A DNA stretch of 6,049 nt from the NCBI GenBank assembly GCA_965651135.1, contig CBFGRJ010000439.1, positions 1-6,049 of the forward strand, written 5' to 3'. Shown here piece by piece: positions 1 to 5,893 of this stretch; positions within the stretch are counted from its first letter, which is position 1, and the number at the start of each line of letters is the position of its first letter. Below the pieces are notes generated by a model. It was not told the origin of the DNA, did no database searches, and saw only the letters and a list, made by a program, of their open reading frames with translations. A program made the translations under genes and the position numbers. This DNA comes from JAICQQ01 sp965651135 (GTDB lineage: Bacteria; Myxococcota_A; Polyangia; Polyangiales; Polyangiaceae).

Positions 1-782
1 GCCTCCATCCAACGCACGCCGAAGCTCACGAGATCGGTCGCATCGATGAGCTCGCTTTGCGCTTGCCCGACCTTGCCGGCGCGGTGCCTGCCCAACTTCA
101 GGTACGCCTCGATGATGAGCGCGAAATAATCTTCGCCGTCCCAGGGGACGATGCCGTTGTTGTCGTCGAGGCATTCCACGAACACGTGCTGCGGACCATC
201 GGGTCCGTGCACCACGTAGTCCCAACGGGTCCTCTGCTTGTTGGGGATGTTGGCCAGATACTCGGCGTAGTGGAGCACCGTTGTGGTGTCCGGGCTCGGG
301 CCCAAGCGCAGAACTCGCCCGCCCCAGGCGCAGAGCTTGTCGAGTGGCGACCCGGGCCCGTAGTAGTCGTTCCAAGGTTGGTCGCGCAAGAGCGCCTCGG
401 CGCGGGCCCCAGCCGCTGCGAAGCGCCCGCTCGGGTTGTCTGACACGCGCGTGCCGGGCCGCTGTCGAAACGCCTCGGCGATCCACCCCACTTCTGGCAG
501 TACCGGGGCCGTCAGGTAGTCGAGCGGAGCCACGCCTTCGAGGAGCTCGGCTCGATCGGTGATGGGGCGCTGGTTGACCCAGTCGTGAGGCGACTCCGTG
601 CCGAGGATCATGAGCAACGTCCCCGTGGGGCCCAGAGCCTCGGCGAGCGCGTCGAGCAGCTGTTCGGCGCCATTCGTAACGCCTTGACTTCGAGCAAGCC
701 CGAGCGCCCGGAGCGAGGCGTGGAGCATCAGAGTCTCCCCGCGCTGCACGCCCAATGATTCGAGCTGCTCTTTCAGGTTCAT
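1..782 (-). CDS. AAC(3)-family aminoglycoside N-acetyltransferase-like protein (3' end cut by window edge)
   Basis: The minus-strand frame is open from ATG at 780-782 to the left edge, giving 260 codons plus 2 nt. The family (Antibiotic_NAT) transfers acetyl from acetyl-CoA to the 3-amino group of 2-deoxystreptamine aminoglycosides in the cytoplasm; some members act on other amines. Visible family motifs are LMLHASLRALG (18-28), a GPTGTLLM core strand (51-58), GPGSPLDKL (142-150), GGRVLRLGPSPDTTTVLHYAE (about 154-174), the loop IPNKQRTRW (179-187), DNNG (207-210) and AYLKLGRHRAGKVGQAQ (226-242). The last two regions strongly resemble the C-terminal part of AAC(3)-II type enzymes. His171 in the LHYAE motif is the likely catalytic residue by family knowledge. 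Compared with characterised enzymes I recall, the usual HP after the Arg-Ser segment is NP here (115-116), and the His before the GPGSP loop is Gln (135). True aminoglycoside activity is therefore uncertain. Family length is about 260-290 aa, so only about 25 residues should be missing. No clear Shine-Dalgarno is seen; no in-frame alternative start lies between this ATG and the upstream gene's stop. Confidence 0.88.
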   Translation of the reverse strand, partial: MNLKEQLESLGVQRGETLMLHASLRALGLARSQGVTNGAEQLLDALAEALGPTGTLLMILGTESPHDWVNQRPITDRAELLEGVAPLDYLTAPVLPEVGWIAEAFRQRPGTRVSDNPSGRFAAAGARAEALLRDQPWNDYYGPGSPLDKLCAWGGRVLRLGPSPDTTTVLHYAEYLANIPNKQRTRWDYVVHGPDGPQHVFVECLDDNNGIVPWDGEDYFALIIEAYLKLGRHRAGKVGQAQSELIDATDLVSFGVRWME

Positions 783-841
783 GGTCGATGCGCTGCGCCT
801 TGCATTCGCGAACGGCCCCGGTCCTCGTCTCGAATTCGCGA
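783..841. other. Short spacer between two co-directional minus-strand genes
   Basis: This 59-bp gap lies between the esterase lipoprotein stop and the acetyltransferase start. It contains the 8-bp sequence attcgcga twice (804-811 and 834-841). As an inverted pair, CGCGAA (807-812) and TTCGCG (835-840) could form a 6-bp stem with a 22-nt loop. There is no T-tract after it on either strand, so it is not a convincing terminator. The short gap allows, but does not prove, co-transcription of the two genes. Confidence 0.35.
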
Positions 842-1945
842 TTATCTCAGGCTGGAGAAGAAAGCCCAGATAGCGCCGTCGAATTCGAAGGGGATGTTGT
901 GTTCGCCATCGTGTGGGCACCAGTGTAGAGGCTCGGCGCACCCGGTGTAGCTGACGCAAGGCACCGGATCCACGGGGGTAGAGTCGTCATCACATTGATT
1001 GACGTCCAGAAAGTCATCGCGCGTCGCTTCGCTCGACGTGATGGGTTCCAAGGGGTCGTTGCTCCCGTGAATGATCATGATCGGGATGGGGCCCATGCAT
1101 TGTCCCTGCGGGCCGCCGCCTGCGACGGACGCCACGCCGCGCACGAGGTCTGGACGAGAGCATGCCATCTGGGTCGTGGCCCAGCCGCCATAGCTGAATC
1201 CGAAGGCGAACACTGCGCTTGGGTCGACACAGTAGTCGTCCAGCACGGCGCTCTTGATGGCCTCCTCGAACGAGAAATCCCGAGAGTAGACTTCGTCCTC
1301 CCAAACTCCATTGAACCCGTCGGGGTAGACGAAGATCGCTTCGTCGTTGGCCGTTTCTTCGACGTAGAACCAACTGCGCAGATCGGCGCCGGTGCTACCC
1401 GCACCGTGGAACCCGAACACCAGTGCATAAGGTGTTTCCGGATCGTAGCCGCGCGGCAGCGACAGCACATAGCTGCCTCGTCGCCCGTCGACCATGATCT
1501 CGACGGACGCTGCGCCGCTACGTCCGGGTTCTTTGCCGCACCCGCTCGAGCGACCAGGCATCGGATCACCGGTGGTCGAGCTGCCGCCGCCGCTACTGCT
1601 GCTCGCGTCATCGCTCGTGGCCGTCGTCCCGCCGCTGCCGTCGGCGGTCATGCCCCGCGTGGTGCTGCCCCCGCTCGACGTCGTGCTGGAGTCGGACGAG
1701 CCCTCGCCCGTGGACGTGGCGGTGGCTTGGTTGGTTGTCGCTGTGGAGGCGTTGGTGGTCGAGCTGGGGCCGCCGCCCGCCCCCGTGCTCGTGCTTCCAG
1801 CGCTCGTATTCGACTCCCCACTCGTGGCAGTTTCGCTACTTTTGGGCGAGTCGCCAGCCTCGTCGCCGCAGGCGGCCAGGGCGAGTGCTAACGAAATGCT
1901 GGTCACCGAACGGAGCAGGCGGCGTGCTTCGGTCATGGTTGCCAT
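842..1945 (-). CDS. Lipoprotein esterase, PHB depolymerase / feruloyl esterase (LpqC)-like alpha/beta hydrolase
   Basis: Read from ATG at 1943-1945 the protein is 367 aa. The N-terminus has an Arg-Arg basic patch, a short hydrophobic stretch and lipobox LAAC with Cys26, so it is predicted to be exported and lipid-anchored. Residues about 28-136 are a Ser/Thr/Gly-rich spacer. The catalytic domain (about 142-367) follows the LpqC/COG3509 plan: oxyanion segment GFHGAG (178-183), nucleophile elbow GFSYGG with Ser251, acid Asp297 in IHGSNDP and His349 in GEHNIP as the likely triad. Several Cys (near YCVD, MACS, NQC, PCVS, GCAE, WCP) suit disulfides in an exported protein. The substrate (polyester, feruloylated polysaccharide or other ester) cannot be told from sequence. 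The start is a choice: ATG at 1934-1936 gives an equally good signal peptide, while the GTG at 2015-2017 would add 24 residues with no signal-like character and no ribosome site. None of the three has a good Shine-Dalgarno. The acetyltransferase gene lies 59 bp downstream on the same strand. Confidence 0.85.
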   Translation of the reverse strand: MATMTEARRLLRSVTSISLALALAACGDEAGDSPKSSETATSGESNTSAGSTSTGAGGGPSSTTNASTATTNQATATSTGEGSSDSSTTSSGGSTTRGMTADGSGGTTATSDDASSSSGGGSSTTGDPMPGRSSGCGKEPGRSGAASVEIMVDGRRGSYVLSLPRGYDPETPYALVFGFHGAGSTGADLRSWFYVEETANDEAIFVYPDGFNGVWEDEVYSRDFSFEEAIKSAVLDDYCVDPSAVFAFGFSYGGWATTQMACSRPDLVRGVASVAGGGPQGQCMGPIPIMIIHGSNDPLEPITSSEATRDDFLDVNQCDDDSTPVDPVPCVSYTGCAEPLHWCPHDGEHNIPFEFDGAIWAFFSSLR

Positions 1946-2194
1946 GGACAGAAGACCGAGTGTACCCCTGGAAACGGCCACGCGTCGAGTCACCCCACCG
2001 GAGCTCCCGAACCGCACGGCTTTTTCGTAGTGCGAGGCTCGGGTAGGGGCTCGACCTGGTGAGACACAATGCCTCAGTGCGCGGGAGCCTTCGGGGGCAG
2101 CGTGTGTTCGGTTGCGCGTGTGAGGTTCGCCGTTTACCGTTTCGTTTTCAGACAGAATGAACGGCCGCGAGGACGATCAAGAACAGGAGGACGA
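1946..2194. other. Divergent intergenic region between lipoprotein and KaiC-like operon
   Basis: About 250 bp hold the upstream signals of two divergent transcription units. A frame is open rightward from ATG 2069 into the ATPase gene, but its first 42 residues are Arg/Gly/Val-rich and unlike any KaiC N-terminus, so I treat it as non-coding leader. An imperfect direct repeat built on gcgtgtg (2100-2106 and 2116-2122, 16-bp period) lies in it. TTGCGC (2112-2117), 17 bp, TACCGT (2135-2140) is a poor (3/6 + 3/6) sigma-70-like pair facing the operon. I see no riboswitch or strong hairpin. Confidence 0.5.
1959..1988 (-). promoter_or_regulatory. Candidate sigma-70-like promoter for the esterase lipoprotein
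   Basis: On the minus strand, TCGACG (1983-1988) and TACACT (1959-1964) are separated by 18 bp. Each matches 4 of 6 consensus positions. Transcription would begin near 1952, just upstream of the ATG at 1945 and 16 nt before the one at 1936, which argues mildly against the longer GTG start at 2017. In DNA this GC-rich such matches arise by chance, and myxobacterial promoters often diverge from consensus, so this is weak. Confidence 0.22.
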
Positions 2195-2198
2195 GTGA
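2157..2198 (+). CDS. Possible 13-codon acidic leader ORF overlapping the ATPase start
   Basis: ATG at 2157-2159 opens a frame encoding MNGREDDQEQEDE. It ends at TGA 2196-2198, which overlaps the GTG start of the ATPase gene (2195-2197) in a GTGA arrangement typical of translational coupling. The ATPase ribosome binding site AGGAGG lies inside it. It has no recognisable Shine-Dalgarno of its own. The acidic composition (7 of 13 residues) may simply be a by-product of a purine-rich ribosome-binding stretch, so its coding status is speculative. Confidence 0.2.
   Translation: MNGREDDQEQEDE
2184..2197 (+). promoter_or_regulatory. Ribosome binding site and GTG start deciding the ATPase N-terminus
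   Basis: The sequence caggaggacgaGTG places a full AGGAGG Shine-Dalgarno 4-5 nt ahead of a GTG at 2195-2197. Translation from this GTG gives VTDETAARVKTGVPGLDQVL (initiator read as Met), which begins exactly where KaiC-family proteins begin (TGVPGLDxVLxGGLP). It is therefore preferred over the upstream in-frame ATG at 2069, which has no such site. Confidence 0.8.
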
Positions 2199-3658
2199 CC
2201 GACGAGACAGCGGCGCGCGTGAAGACCGGAGTGCCCGGGCTCGATCAGGTCTTGCGGGGTGGGCTACCGCGTAACCACTTGTATCTGGTGAATGGCCCGA
2301 GCGGAGCTGGGAAGACGACCTTGTCTCTGCAATTTCTGATGCAGGGCGCGCGGGAAGGCGAGAAGGCCCTTTACATTGGCACGTCAGAAACCGAAGCGGA
2401 GATAAGGCTCATCGCCAAGTCTCACGATTGGGATCTGTCCCGAGTCGAGCTCAGGCACCACAGCGGTCCGGGGCCACACGTTACCGGTGCCGAGCAGACC
2501 ATGCTCCACCCAGCGGAAGTCGAGCTTCCGCGCACGATGGAACAGCTCATCACCTTGGTCCGGGAGCTGCGGCCGAAGCGACTCGTCATCGACTCGCTCA
2601 GCGAAATCCGGATGTTGTCGCGCGAGGAGAACTGGTTCCGGGAACAGATCAAGACGCTCCAGCGACATTTCGCCGGGGGTGGCTGTACGGTGTTGGTGAC
2701 GGACATCTTTTTCGATGAACAGTCGCCCTTACGCAGCGGTGTGCACGGCATCATCGAGCTCGACCAGCATGGCTCGGTTTATGGCCCGGATCGGCGCCGG
2801 ATTCGCGTCGTCAAGGTGCGCGGCACTGCGCACGGCACGGGCTATCACGACGTAATCATCGAAAAAGGCGGCCTCAAAGTCTTTCCACGGCTGGTGGCTG
2901 CGGAATATCGCCGCCAAACGCAAGTGGGGGTGCTGTCGAGCGGTCTACCCGAGCTCGACAGTTTGCTGGGCGGCGGCCTCGACGTCGGTACTGCGACCTT
3001 GTTTCTGGGCCCATCCGGTTCCGGCAAGTCGACGTTGGCCACGCAATTCGTCGTCGCTGCGGCACGGCGCGGCGAACGCAGCGCCATGTACATTTTCGAC
3101 GAACGCCTACAAACGCTATTTCGCCGAGCTGCCGGGCTTGGTCTCGAGCTCGAAGAGTACGTGAAGTCTGGCGTCGTCACCGTCAGGCAGATCGATCCAG
3201 TCGAGCTGACGCCGGGCCAGTTCAGTCAGGCGGTCGTCGACTCCGTCGAAGGTGGAGCGAAGATGGTCGTGCTCGACAGTCTCAACGGTTATGCCTATGC
3301 CATGCCGGAGGAACGGCTGCTCGGGCTCCATTTGCACGAACTGTTGAGCTACCTCAGCCAGCAAGGCGTGACGTCGCTGCAGGTGATGGCTCAGCATGGT
3401 GGCCGTGAGCCGCGAGGCACGGCCTTCGACGTTAGCTACATTGCGGACAACGTCATCGTGCTCAGGCCGTTCGAGTATGCGGGGGCGGTGCGCAAGGCCA
3501 TTGCTGTTCACAAGCGTCGAGGCGGTTCCCACGAAACGACGATCCGCGAGCTCGATTTCAGCCAAGGTCGGGTCCTGGTGGGCAAGGTGCTGACCGAATT
3601 CGCGGGCGTCACCATGGGTCAACTGCAGTACCTGGGCGCCCTGTTAGAGCGACCGTAG
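2195..3658 (+). CDS. KaiC-like double-domain RecA-fold ATPase (circadian clock protein KaiC family)
   Basis: The 487-aa cytosolic protein has two tandem KaiC domains. Domain 1 (about 8-240) has the TGVPGLDQVLRGGLP opening (11-25), Walker A GPSGAGKT (34-41), TSETE (63-67) at the catalytic Glu-pair position, Walker B RLVIDSLSE (129-137) and KVRGTAH (207-213). Domain 2 (about 245-480) has LSSGLPELDSLLGGGL, Walker A GPSGSGKS (272-279), FDER (301-304), Walker B MVVLDSLN (357-364), DVSYIADNVIVL (412-423) and RRGGSHETTIRE (440-451). By alignment from memory with cyanobacterial KaiC, each domain keeps one acidic Glu of the EE pair, the S431 position is Ser414, T426 is Thr409, and T432 is Tyr415. The protein ends soon after FAGVTMG, without the KaiC A-loop and tail bound by KaiA. 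No kaiA or kaiB is present in the window. It is thus a KaiC homologue of the non-cyanobacterial type, likely an ATP-binding, possibly hexameric signalling protein; clock function is not implied. The kinase gene starts 16 bp downstream, so the two are almost surely one operon. Confidence 0.93.
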   Translation: MTDETAARVKTGVPGLDQVLRGGLPRNHLYLVNGPSGAGKTTLSLQFLMQGAREGEKALYIGTSETEAEIRLIAKSHDWDLSRVELRHHSGPGPHVTGAEQTMLHPAEVELPRTMEQLITLVRELRPKRLVIDSLSEIRMLSREENWFREQIKTLQRHFAGGGCTVLVTDIFFDEQSPLRSGVHGIIELDQHGSVYGPDRRRIRVVKVRGTAHGTGYHDVIIEKGGLKVFPRLVAAEYRRQTQVGVLSSGLPELDSLLGGGLDVGTATLFLGPSGSGKSTLATQFVVAAARRGERSAMYIFDERLQTLFRRAAGLGLELEEYVKSGVVTVRQIDPVELTPGQFSQAVVDSVEGGAKMVVLDSLNGYAYAMPEERLLGLHLHELLSYLSQQGVTSLQVMAQHGGREPRGTAFDVSYIADNVIVLRPFEYAGAVRKAIAVHKRRGGSHETTIRELDFSQGRVLVGKVLTEFAGVTMGQLQYLGALLERP

Positions 3659-3677
3659 GAGTAAGCCCCAAGCCATG
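3656..3677 (+). promoter_or_regulatory. Ribosome binding site of the hybrid kinase, overlapping the ATPase stop
   Basis: TAGGAG (3656-3661) contains both the ATPase stop codon TAG and a GGAG Shine-Dalgarno. It lies 13 nt ahead of the ATG at 3675-3677, somewhat further than ideal. This overlap supports translation of both genes from one message, with terminating ribosomes near the second initiation site. Confidence 0.5.
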
Positions 3678-5261
3678 CCTAGAAGCCAACCGCTTCGGGT
3701 GCTCGTTCTGGCGCCTACCGGCCGCGACAGCGAGGTGCTCGTACAAACCGCATCCAAGTCCGGGATCACTGCCGAGGCATGCGCCAACATGGCAGCGCTC
3801 TGCGAAGAAATCGCGAAAGGAGCGGGGGCGGCTGTCGTGGCAGGCGAGGCGCTAGGTGCCGATGGCCAGAGAGCGCTAGCCCGCGCTCTACAAGCTCAAC
3901 CCGAGTGGTCCGATTTTCCGTTGGTCGTCATGGAAACGCCACGCCGAGAGCTTGGCCGCAGCGCGGGCTTCGATCTGGGTTTTCCGTCGTACGCTATCGT
4001 GCTGGTGCGCCCCGTTCATGCTCAGACGCTCGTAAGCGCGCTTCGTTCTGCGCTCCGCTCACGAGTGCGCCAGTATCAGGTACGTGACGAGCTCGTCGAT
4101 CGCCGGCGAGTCGAAGATGCTCTCAGGGAGGCGAACGCTCGCAAAGACGAGTTTCTGGCCATGCTGGGCCACGAGCTGCGCAATCCGTTGGCTGCTATCC
4201 GTAGCGCTACGGAGATCATGAAATTGCTTGCGCCCGAAGACGCTCAGCTCCAGCGGGCGCAGGGTGTGCTCGATCGGCAGTCGGCGCACATGGCCCGGCT
4301 CATCGATGGCCTCTTGGAGGTATCACGCATTGCACGCGGGAAGATCCAGCTGGAAGAAACCGTCCTCGATGCGCGAAACGTGGTTGGGGTCGGCCTGCAG
4401 GATCGTATCTCCCAAATCGAAAGTCGCGGTCTGACTTTGACCACGGAATCACCGAACGAGCCGCTTTGGGTTCGTGCAGACCAGGTGCGCTTGGTGCAGG
4501 TTCTGGACAATCTGATTGGGAACGCCATCAAATTTACCGAATCACCGGGCACGCTCCACGTGACGCTGCGCAAAGAGGGCGACGACGCCGTCATTCGGGT
4601 CAAGGACACCGGCAGCGGGATTCGACCGGAGATGCTGGAACGTGTGTTCGAGCCCTTCCAACAAGATACTCACGACATTGCGCGCCCCGCGGGCGGTCTC
4701 GGGCTTGGGCTTGCTCTTGCCAAAGGCCTGGTCGAGTTGCAGCGCGGCAGTATTCGCGCTCATAGCGCCGGACGGGGCACCGGTGCGGAGTTCGAGGTGC
4801 GCTTACCTTTGGTTGCAGCCCCGAGCGAGAAGCGCGGAGTGACCCCATCGATGCCACCGGTGACGCCGATGCGGGTGCTCATCGTCGAGGACAACCCGGA
4901 TGCGGGCCAGTCACTGCGCGATCTGTTGGAAGTATTGGGCCATCAAGCCACTGTTGCTGTCACTGGGCTCGAGGCCATCGACGTGCTTCGCCAACACGGG
5001 GCCGATGCTGTCTTGTGCGACTTGGGACTGCCTGGCATGAGTGGCTACGGCGTAGCACGAGCCGTGCGCGGCGACGCTACGCTGAAGCGGACACCGCTCG
5101 TGGCCTTGACCGGCTACGGCCAGGCCGAAGATCGCGAACGCACCGCGAGCGCCGGCTTCGACGCGCACTTGACCAAACCGGTCGACGTGGAGTCACTCAA
5201 CCAGGTGCTGTCCCGGTTCGAAGGGCGAAAGCTCGGCAATGCCGCGACTCACTTCGGCTAG
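3675..5261 (+). CDS. Cytosolic hybrid histidine kinase with degenerate N-terminal receiver and C-terminal receiver
   Basis: The 528-aa protein has no signal peptide or membrane segment. Residues about 7-128 look like a receiver fold (LRVLVLAP start, alternating strands and helices, VRPVHAQTLVSALRSAL end) but lack the acidic pocket (APT replaces the usual acidic pair) and the phospho-acceptor Asp (AAVVAGEAL), so it is a pseudo-receiver. A short charged helix (about 132-157) leads to the DHp domain with phospho-acceptor His166 in FLAMLGHELRNPLAAI. The HATPase domain (about 262-380) has N-box DNLIGNAIKFT (278-288), G1 DTGSGI (311-316), F-box VFEPFQQ (324-330) and G2 GGLGLGL (340-346). A Pro-rich hinge (about 384-398) precedes a complete receiver (399-517) with ED 405-406, phospho-acceptor Asp449 in LCDLGLPG, Thr479 and Lys501 in TKPVD. 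The enzyme should autophosphorylate on His166 and pass phosphate to Asp449; no Hpt or DNA-binding output is nearby. Lack of a sensor and its place 16 bp after the KaiC-like gene suggest that ATPase as its input partner (inference). Confidence 0.93.
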   Translation: MPRSQPLRVLVLAPTGRDSEVLVQTASKSGITAEACANMAALCEEIAKGAGAAVVAGEALGADGQRALARALQAQPEWSDFPLVVMETPRRELGRSAGFDLGFPSYAIVLVRPVHAQTLVSALRSALRSRVRQYQVRDELVDRRRVEDALREANARKDEFLAMLGHELRNPLAAIRSATEIMKLLAPEDAQLQRAQGVLDRQSAHMARLIDGLLEVSRIARGKIQLEETVLDARNVVGVGLQDRISQIESRGLTLTTESPNEPLWVRADQVRLVQVLDNLIGNAIKFTESPGTLHVTLRKEGDDAVIRVKDTGSGIRPEMLERVFEPFQQDTHDIARPAGGLGLGLALAKGLVELQRGSIRAHSAGRGTGAEFEVRLPLVAAPSEKRGVTPSMPPVTPMRVLIVEDNPDAGQSLRDLLEVLGHQATVAVTGLEAIDVLRQHGADAVLCDLGLPGMSGYGVARAVRGDATLKRTPLVALTGYGQAEDRERTASAGFDAHLTKPVDVESLNQVLSRFEGRKLGNAATHFG

Positions 5262-5266
5262 TTTGC

Positions 5267-5893
5267 TCACTTGAGCACGATGATGGCGCAACCGCAGAGC
5301 GTGTCGTAAGCAGCGGCGCCAGCAGCACCCCCCGCTGCAGGAAGGCGCTCGCAATGATAGGGCAGGGGAGCGTACGCCAACGAGCACTCGGCGCTGCAAT
5401 ACTCCCCGGTGCGAACGCAGGCGCATTCGAAAGGCACCATTTCGGTATACGGCGTGCCATCCGCGCGTTCCGTTCCCCTTCGACAGACGAACACCTGATC
5501 TGTCGCGCAGTCGGCGGCGCTCTTCGGGCGGGTCTCGTCGCACCGGCAGTCTTCGGGCACTCGCCAGCTGTCGGGGTAGGTGCACTCGGGCGGCGTGACT
5601 CCGCAATCGAACTGGGCCGGAACGCACGGGAAAGGTCCCGGGTCGACGGGAGACCGAACCATGCCAGTGGTGCTCGAAGGGTCCAAGGGGATGTCGATGG
5701 CGCCGGTGCCTCCGGTGCCTCCGGGCCCTGGCCCGCTGCCGCCGCCTCCGCCAGAACCGCCGCTGCCACCGCCTGCAGAGGTCGAAGCGTCGTCCCGGGC
5801 GGTCGCGCCGCCACAACCCAGCGCCATGCTACCGCCCATGAGCACCATGGCCCGGAAGAATCGGTCGCCCTTCTTGGGAGCGCTCAACGTCAT
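5267..5893 (-). CDS. Small cysteine-rich putative lipoprotein, function unknown
   Basis: Start ATG at 5891-5893 is supported by GGAGG 7 nt upstream on the minus strand, giving 208 aa. The N-terminus is Lys/Arg-containing, then hydrophobic, ending in SMALGCGG. Cys27 is the probable lipidation site, though the lipobox is imperfect (Ala at -3, Leu at -2). A Gly/Ser-rich linker follows (about 40-64). The remainder (about 85-208) holds 14 Cys at 90, 97, 104, 116, 118, 129, 137, 157, 159, 166, 170, 181, 200 and 202, including CxC pairs at 116/118, 157/159 and 200/202. An even number suggests a disulfide-stabilised exported domain; metal binding is possible but less likely outside the cytoplasm. I recognise no named family. 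It converges on the kinase gene with 5 bp between stops, so it belongs to a separate transcription unit. The upstream frame stays open with no start preferable to this one. Confidence 0.75.
   Translation of the reverse strand: MTLSAPKKGDRFFRAMVLMGGSMALGCGGATARDDASTSAGGGSGGSGGGGGSGPGPGGTGGTGAIDIPLDPSSTTGMVRSPVDPGPFPCVPAQFDCGVTPPECTYPDSWRVPEDCRCDETRPKSAADCATDQVFVCRRGTERADGTPYTEMVPFECACVRTGEYCSAECSLAYAPLPYHCERLPAAGGAAGAAAYDTLCGCAIIVLK

Noticed and set aside
57..443. 128-codon plus-strand frame inside the acetyltransferase region
   Set aside because: The opposite strand encodes a continuous AAC(3)-family protein with many family motifs; this frame has none.
995..1891. 298-codon plus-strand frame opposite the esterase lipoprotein
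   Set aside because: Composition is Arg/Ala/Gly-rich with no domain, and it mirrors the codon bias of the minus-strand gene, which has a full catalytic domain and lipobox. It is a GC-driven shadow.
2018..2033. T-run (ctttttcg) near short complementary gcac/gtgc, considered as a terminator
   Set aside because: The stem would be only 4 bp with a poor interior and lies in a divergent promoter region where no transcript needs to end.
2069..2194. N-terminal extension of the KaiC-like protein from ATG 2069
   Set aside because: The 42 extra residues resemble no KaiC N-terminus, the ATG has no ribosome site, and GTG 2195 has a full AGGAGG at suitable spacing and begins at the family's usual position.
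5699..5773. GCC/GGC-rich near-repeat tract (ggtgcctcc units and cgcc triplets)
   Set aside because: It encodes the Gly/Ser linker of the Cys-rich lipoprotein; simple codon repetition explains it, and there is no sign of a mobile or CRISPR repeat.
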